From the NCBI RefSeq assembly GCF_036075115.1, contig NZ_CP107958.1, positions 8,122,001-8,186,000 of the forward strand: a stretch of 64,000 nucleotides of DNA, read 5' to 3'. A program made the translations under genes and the position numbers. A model generated the notes under the pieces. That model saw nothing but the letters and a program-made list of their open reading frames with translations, was not told the origin of the DNA and ran no database searches. The first letter of the stretch is position 1; every line of letters begins with the position of its first letter. Source of the stretch: Streptomyces sp. NBC_00377. Its GTDB lineage: Bacteria > Actinomycetota > Actinomycetes > Streptomycetales > Streptomycetaceae. Positions 60,134 through 64,000 of the stretch are shown here, one piece after another.

Positions 60134-60202
60134 ACAGCCGGTCCCCGTTCTTCGTTCCAGCCCCTACCCTCACGACCGGCGGGCGCTTCCTCTTCCGAGG
60201 GG

Positions 60203-60216
60203 TCGAACCGGTTCGA
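60203..60216. promoter_or_regulatory. LacI-type operator O4
   Basis: TCGAACCGGTTCGA, identical to O1, 13 bp before the GTG start of the LacI gene and overlapping its ribosome-site region. It could block elongation or translation initiation. Confidence 0.85.
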
Positions 60217-60229
60217 GCAAGGAGTCGCC

Positions 60230-61252
60230 GTGAACATCGGTGAGATCGCCCGACGGGCCGGTGTCTCGCGGAGCACGGTGTCGTACGCCCTGAGCGGCAA
60301 GCGCCCGGTCTCGGACGACACCCGCCGAAAGATCCAGGAGGTCATCGACGAGCTGGGCTACCGACCCAACGCCAGCGCCCGCGCCCTGGCCAACGGCCGG
60401 ACCAGCACCATCGGCCTGGTCTTCCCGCCGGCCGGCAGCCACTACACCGGGATGCAGCTGGACTTCATCGGCAGTGTGGTGGAGGCCGCCGCGGCCCACG
60501 ACTACGACGTGCTGCTCTCCCCGAGCGGTGTGGACAGCGACCGCTCCTTCCAGCGGCTGCTGGGCGAGCGGCGGGTCGACGGCGCGATCCTCATGGAGAT
60601 CAGGCTGGAGGACGACCGGGTCGATCACCTGGCCGCCCTCGGGTTTCCCTCCGTCGCCATCGGCCGCACCGCGCACCCCGAGAGCGGCTGGTGGGTGGGC
60701 CTGGACCACACCGTGCTCGCCGCGGCCTGCGTCCACCACCTGGCGGATCTGGGCCATCGCAGGGTCGCCTTCGTCAACCGCCCCGAGCAGCTGCTGAGGG
60801 CCGGATACGAGTCCGCCCAGCGGGGCCTGGACGGGTTCACCAAAGCCGCCGCCGAACGCGGGCTCACCGTGCGGACGTACTGCTGCGGCGACGACGCGGC
60901 GTCGGGCCAGACCTGCCTGGAGCGGATCCTGTACGACGACCCCGCCACCACCGCCCTGGTCACACTGAACGAAGCCGCCCTGGGCGGCCTCTACCGAGGG
61001 CTCGCCGGGGCGGGCCGTCATGTACCGCGCGACTTCTCCGTCACCGGGATCGTGGCGGGCCGCTGGGCGGAGACGGTGACCCCGCAGCTCACCGCGGCCG
61101 ACGTACCGGCGGAGGAGATGGGCCGGCGCGCCGTCGACCTGCTGGTGGAGCGGCTCGACCATCCCGACGCGCCACCCCGCCACCATCTCCTCACGCCCCC
61201 GATCTCCCTGCGGGCCAGCACCGGGCCCGCCGCAGCCGCCACGGCGCCCTGA
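60230..61252 (+). CDS. LacI family transcriptional regulator
   Basis: A 340-residue LacI/GalR-type regulator. The HTH and hinge are NIGEIARRAGVSRSTVSYAL, SGKRPVSDDTRRKIQEVIDE and LGYRPNASARALA (residues 2-55). A periplasmic-binding-protein-like sugar domain follows (IGLVFPPAGSHYTGMQLDFI, RRVDGAILMEI, ISLRAS at the end). Start GTG 60230 with AAGGAG at 60219-60224. It sits between the divergent glycoside hydrolase and the ABC importer and faces four matching palindromes. The inference is that it represses both units until a sugar is bound. Confidence 0.95.
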   Translation: MNIGEIARRAGVSRSTVSYALSGKRPVSDDTRRKIQEVIDELGYRPNASARALANGRTSTIGLVFPPAGSHYTGMQLDFIGSVVEAAAAHDYDVLLSPSGVDSDRSFQRLLGERRVDGAILMEIRLEDDRVDHLAALGFPSVAIGRTAHPESGWWVGLDHTVLAAACVHHLADLGHRRVAFVNRPEQLLRAGYESAQRGLDGFTKAAAERGLTVRTYCCGDDAASGQTCLERILYDDPATTALVTLNEAALGGLYRGLAGAGRHVPRDFSVTGIVAGRWAETVTPQLTAADVPAEEMGRRAVDLLVERLDHPDAPPRHHLLTPPISLRASTGPAAAATAP

Positions 61253-61308
61253 CCGCACCGGCGCAACCCTCCTCACGACACGCTGATCTCCTCACCCCAC
61301 GGACGCCC

Positions 61309-61318
61309 GAACCGGTCG
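61309..61318 (+). promoter_or_regulatory. Imperfect LacI operator before the ABC operon
   Basis: GAACCGGTCG retains eight of the ten core bases of GAACCGGTTC, 78 bp before the solute-binding protein start. It would allow weaker control of the transporter, in the 143-bp gap after the LacI gene. Confidence 0.45.
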
Positions 61319-61395
61319 ACCGCGCCGCTCGCCGTGCCTGTTCCTCCTCACCACCCCTGCCTCGGCACCCGCATGTCCAGAAAAGGAACCTCGCG

Positions 61396-62643
61396 ATGAA
61401 CGCCTCCTCCAGACAGCGCCGTCTGACCGCAGCCGCCCTCACCGCCCTGGCCGTCGCCGTCAGCGCCACCGCCTGCTCCTCCGGCTCGGGCAGCACCGAC
61501 ACCAAGGGAGCCGCCGGCGGGACGTACACCATCTGGGACCCCTACCCGCAGTTCGACAAGAGCTCGGCCTGGGCGAAGCTGCTCGACCAGTGCGGCACCA
61601 AGGCCGGCGTGAAGATCAAGCGGACCGGCTTCGACACCGGCGACCTGGGCAACAAGACCCTGCTGGCGGCACAGCAGGGCAACTCGCCGGACATCCTGAT
61701 AGTCGACAACCCGGTCGTGTCGACCCTGGCCGAGGCCGGCGTGCTCACCACGACCGCCGAGAACAAGCTGGACACCTCGAAGGTCGACCCCAACCTGCTG
61801 GCGGCCGGTCAGTCTGGCGGCAAGACCTACGGCACGCCGATCGGCGCCAACACCCTCGCCCTCTACTACAACAAGAAGGTGCTGAAGGAGGCCGGGGTCG
61901 ACATCGCCACGGTCAAGGACTGGACGTCCCTGACAGCGGCACTGGCGAAGGTCGAGAAGGCGGGCAAGAAGGGCATCACCTTCTCGGCGATCGGCACGGA
62001 GGAGGGCAGCTTCCAGTTCCTGCCCTGGTTCTGGGGATCGGGCGCCGAGCTGACCGAACTGGACTCCTCCCAGGCCGTGTCCGCGCTGTCGCTGTGGAAG
62101 GACTGGCTGGCGAAGGGCTACGCCCCCAACTCGGTGCTCAACAACACCCAGACCACAAGCTGGCAGGAGTTCATCGGCGGCGACTACGCGTTCGGTGAGA
62201 ACGGCACCTGGCAACTCGCGGGCGCCGGGAAGGCCGGCCTCGACTACGGGGTTCTTCCCGTCCCCGCCGCCACCGGCGGCAGCGCCTCCGCCCCGACAGG
62301 CGGTGAGTTCATGACGGTCCCGGTCCAGCGGGACACCGGCCGCTACGCCACCTCCGAGAAGCTGGCGAACTGCCTGACCAGCACCGACAACCTCTACAAC
62401 ACCGACACCACCCTGTCCTACGTGGCCCCCACCGGCGAGGTCCAGGACAAGCAGGTCGCCGCGAACGCCGGGCTGAAGCCCTGGGTGGATGCCGTCAAGG
62501 CGGCCAAGGGCCGCACCAGTGACGACCTGGGCACCAAGTACCCCAAGATCTCCGAGCAGTTGTGGAAGGCCGTCCAGTCCGCCCTCAGCGGGTCCAAGTC
62601 ACCGAAGGACGCGCTCACTTCGGCTCAGGCCGCGGTCAAGTGA
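61396..62643 (+). CDS. ABC sugar-binding lipoprotein (CUT1 type)
   Basis: A 415-residue extracellular solute-binding protein (family 1). The lipobox in VAVSATACSSGSG puts the lipidated Cys at about residue 27. The mature fold begins GGTYTIWDPYPQFDKSSAWAK and includes LLAAQQGNSPDILIVDNPVV, YGTPIGANTLALYYNKKVLKEAG and FLPWFWGSGAELTEL, all typical of CUT1 sugar-binding proteins. It delivers an oligosaccharide to the permeases downstream, presumably the product of the GH-A enzyme. ATG 61396 follows AAAAGGAA. Confidence 0.93.
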   Translation: MNASSRQRRLTAAALTALAVAVSATACSSGSGSTDTKGAAGGTYTIWDPYPQFDKSSAWAKLLDQCGTKAGVKIKRTGFDTGDLGNKTLLAAQQGNSPDILIVDNPVVSTLAEAGVLTTTAENKLDTSKVDPNLLAAGQSGGKTYGTPIGANTLALYYNKKVLKEAGVDIATVKDWTSLTAALAKVEKAGKKGITFSAIGTEEGSFQFLPWFWGSGAELTELDSSQAVSALSLWKDWLAKGYAPNSVLNNTQTTSWQEFIGGDYAFGENGTWQLAGAGKAGLDYGVLPVPAATGGSASAPTGGEFMTVPVQRDTGRYATSEKLANCLTSTDNLYNTDTTLSYVAPTGEVQDKQVAANAGLKPWVDAVKAAKGRTSDDLGTKYPKISEQLWKAVQSALSGSKSPKDALTSAQAAVK

Positions 62644-62653
62644 CGTGGGTCCG

Positions 62654-63634
62654 ATGAGGCAGACGACGCATCCGCCGGATCACCGGTCCCCGCTCGTCCG
62701 GAACGCCCCGGCCGCCGCCCCGGCTCCGGCCCGCACCGGGAAACGCCGGCGGCCCGCCTCCAAGCAGTGGGCCGCCTGGGGATTCCTCACCCCGGTGACC
62801 CTCTACCTCGCCCTGTTCTACGCCTGGCCGCTGTACCGCAACCTCGACCTGAGCCTGCGCGACTACACCGTCCGCTCCTTCGTGCAGGGCGACGCCCCGT
62901 TCACGGGGCTGGCCAACTACCGCAAGATCTTCGACGACCCGACCTTCGCCCCGGCCCTGCTCCACACGGCCGTCTTCACCGCCGTATGCCTGGTCTTCCA
63001 GTACGCCATCGGTCTGGCCCTCGCGGTCTTCTTCCACCAGCACTTCCGGCTCTCCGTGACCCTGCGCGCCCTGTTCCTCGTACCGTGGCTGCTGCCGTTG
63101 ATCGTCTCGGCCTCCACCTGGTCGTGGATGCTCAACAGCGAGTCCGGCGTCGTCAACGCCACCCTGCACGCCGTCGGCATCGCCCCGGTGAACTGGCTGA
63201 CCTCACCGTCCTGGTCACTGGCCTCGGTGATCATCGCGAACATCTGGATCGGCGTCCCGTTCAACCTGGTCGTGCTGCACAGCGGCCTTCAGTCCGTCCC
63301 GGCCGGTCTGTACGAGGCGGCCGCCCTCGACGGCGCGAACGCCTGGCAGCGGTTCTGGCGCATCACCTTCCCGCTGCTGCGACCGGTGTCGGCGATCACG
63401 CTGCTGCTGGGGCTGGTCTACACCCTCAAGGTCTTCGACATCATCTGGATCATGACCAAGGGCGGCCCGGCGGACTCGTCGACCACCTTCGCCACCTGGT
63501 CCTACCAACTGGGCTTCGGCAACCTCCTGCCCGCCTTCGGCCCGGGCGCGGCCGTCGGCAACCTGCTCGTCATCGCCGCGCTGGCCTTCGGCCTGGTCTA
63601 CGTACGGGTGCAGAGGAAGCAGGCGCCGTCATGA
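62654..63634 (+). CDS. ABC sugar permease (MalF-like)
   Basis: A 326-residue permease with six main TM helices. A Pro/Ala-rich N-terminal tail (about residues 1-38) precedes WGFLTPVTLYLALFYAWPLY. The EAA loop, which contacts the ATPase, is YEAAALDGANAWQRFWRITFP (in parts, about residues 223-243) with the conserved Gly. CUT1 permease 1. It starts 10 bp after the solute-binding protein stop and its own stop overlaps the next permease (ATGA). Confidence 0.93.
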   Translation: MRQTTHPPDHRSPLVRNAPAAAPAPARTGKRRRPASKQWAAWGFLTPVTLYLALFYAWPLYRNLDLSLRDYTVRSFVQGDAPFTGLANYRKIFDDPTFAPALLHTAVFTAVCLVFQYAIGLALAVFFHQHFRLSVTLRALFLVPWLLPLIVSASTWSWMLNSESGVVNATLHAVGIAPVNWLTSPSWSLASVIIANIWIGVPFNLVVLHSGLQSVPAGLYEAAALDGANAWQRFWRITFPLLRPVSAITLLLGLVYTLKVFDIIWIMTKGGPADSSTTFATWSYQLGFGNLLPAFGPGAAVGNLLVIAALAFGLVYVRVQRKQAPS

Positions 63635-64000
63635 GCCGAAACCGCAGGCGTACGCGGGGAAAGACCGCGATCGGCGTGCTGCTGACCGCGATCATGCTCT
63701 TCCCGGTCTACTGGATGCTCAACGTGTCCTTCACCCGCGACCAGGACATGCGCAAGAGCCCGCCGGACCTGTTCCCGGTCCACGGCACCCTGGCGGGCTA
63801 CCGCACCGTCCTCGACGAGCAGTTGCCCTACCTGGGCACCAGCCTCGTCGTCGCTCTGGGAACCGTCGTCCTGACCGTCGCACTGGCCGCGCCCGCCGGC
63901 TACGCACTGGCCAAGCTGCGCCCGCGCGGCGGCGGCATCCTGAGTTTCGTCCTGCTGGCCGCCCAGATGATCCCCGGCATCATCATGGCGATGGGCTTCT
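63631..64000 (+). CDS. ABC sugar permease (MalG-like), 3' truncated by the window edge
   Basis: ATG 63631 overlaps the previous stop by 4 nt. The visible 123 residues start MSRNRRRTRGKTAIGVLLTA and continue with a TM1 ending FPVYWMLNVSFT, a motif typical of the second CUT1 permease. The region YLGTSLVVALGTVVLTVALA and AAPAGYALAKLRPRGGG follows. The EAA loop lies beyond the edge. The importer probably relies on a shared ATPase such as MsiK, as is common in Streptomyces, unless one is encoded further downstream. Confidence 0.92.
   Translation, partial: MSRNRRRTRGKTAIGVLLTAIMLFPVYWMLNVSFTRDQDMRKSPPDLFPVHGTLAGYRTVLDEQLPYLGTSLVVALGTVVLTVALAAPAGYALAKLRPRGGGILSFVLLAAQMIPGIIMAMGF

Larger units (their letters stand above)
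59796..60229. promoter_or_regulatory. 434-base divergent control region of the carbohydrate locus
   Basis: No gene lies here. It contains two opposed promoters and four GAACCGGTTC palindromes (listed separately) whose centres are 121, 142 and 82 bp apart. The arrangement is roughly mirror-like around 60055. DNA looping between pairs of LacI dimers is a possibility. Confidence 0.7.

Noticed and set aside
1..64000. tRNA, rRNA or riboswitch genes
   Set aside because: No cloverleaf-like sequence, conserved T-loop GGTTCGAATCC-type block or known riboswitch core was noticed by eye; a covariance-model search was not possible.

Overview
The window is a high-GC actinobacterial chromosome segment, almost certainly Streptomyces. 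The evidence is very high third-position GC, frequent GTG starts, many 1-4 nt start/stop overlaps, and Streptomyces-typical families (TerD tandem proteins, SHOCT-domain protein, F420 and mycothiol-linked enzymes, DUF4865, MHS transporters, a CUT1-type sugar ABC operon with no ATPase gene next to the permeases seen here). All names come from reading the sequence and family knowledge; no database search was run. I saw no rRNA, tRNA, CRISPR array, prophage or complete insertion sequence.

1-10 kb: the 3' part of a geranylgeranyl-reductase-like flavoprotein, an F420-type reductase divergent from a TetR regulator, a two-component system (2783-4734), a palindromic MITE-like element (5075-5243) that supplies the stop codon of a drug exporter, a divergent MarR regulator, a mycothiol-dependent isomerase-family protein and a second MFS transporter. 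9.5-17 kb: a response regulator beside the broken stub of its kinase, a lipoprotein, htpG, an RNA methyltransferase divergent from an AlkB-like dioxygenase, and a ROK regulator.

17-26 kb: small metabolic enzymes, a tightly coupled TetR/DUF4865/phosphotriesterase-like operon, a SHOCT protein, an anti-sigma-like ATPase, a Cds1-like PLP enzyme and a DeoR regulator. 26-35 kb: a polytopic membrane protein whose hydrolase motifs lie at its two ends, a beta-helix/AAA+ fusion, a Rv1733c-like membrane protein, a MOSC protein and a double TerD protein. 35-42 kb: cell-envelope genes (HpnB-like glycosyltransferase, Asp/Glu racemase, O-antigen-ligase-like protein, Lnt), a NUDIX hydrolase and a 3-hydroxybutyrate dehydrogenase.

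42-56 kb: a GAF/PucR regulator, an MHS transporter, a 0.9-kb stretch without a gene, a PAS-PAS-GAF-PP2C-ATPase regulator, an acetate-type symporter with its DUF485 partner (carrying an in-frame 18-bp tandem repeat), an alcohol dehydrogenase with TetR, a quinone-reductase-like enzyme and a second mycothiol-isomerase-like protein.

56-64 kb is the most coherent system: a 1219-residue secreted clan GH-A glycoside hydrolase, a divergent LacI regulator and a sugar ABC importer. Two back-to-back promoters each carry a GAACCGGTTC palindrome at the start site, and a second palindrome lies downstream of each. This looks like a self-contained carbohydrate-utilisation regulon of unknown substrate. Several intergenic regions carry short GC-rich tandem repeats of unknown role.
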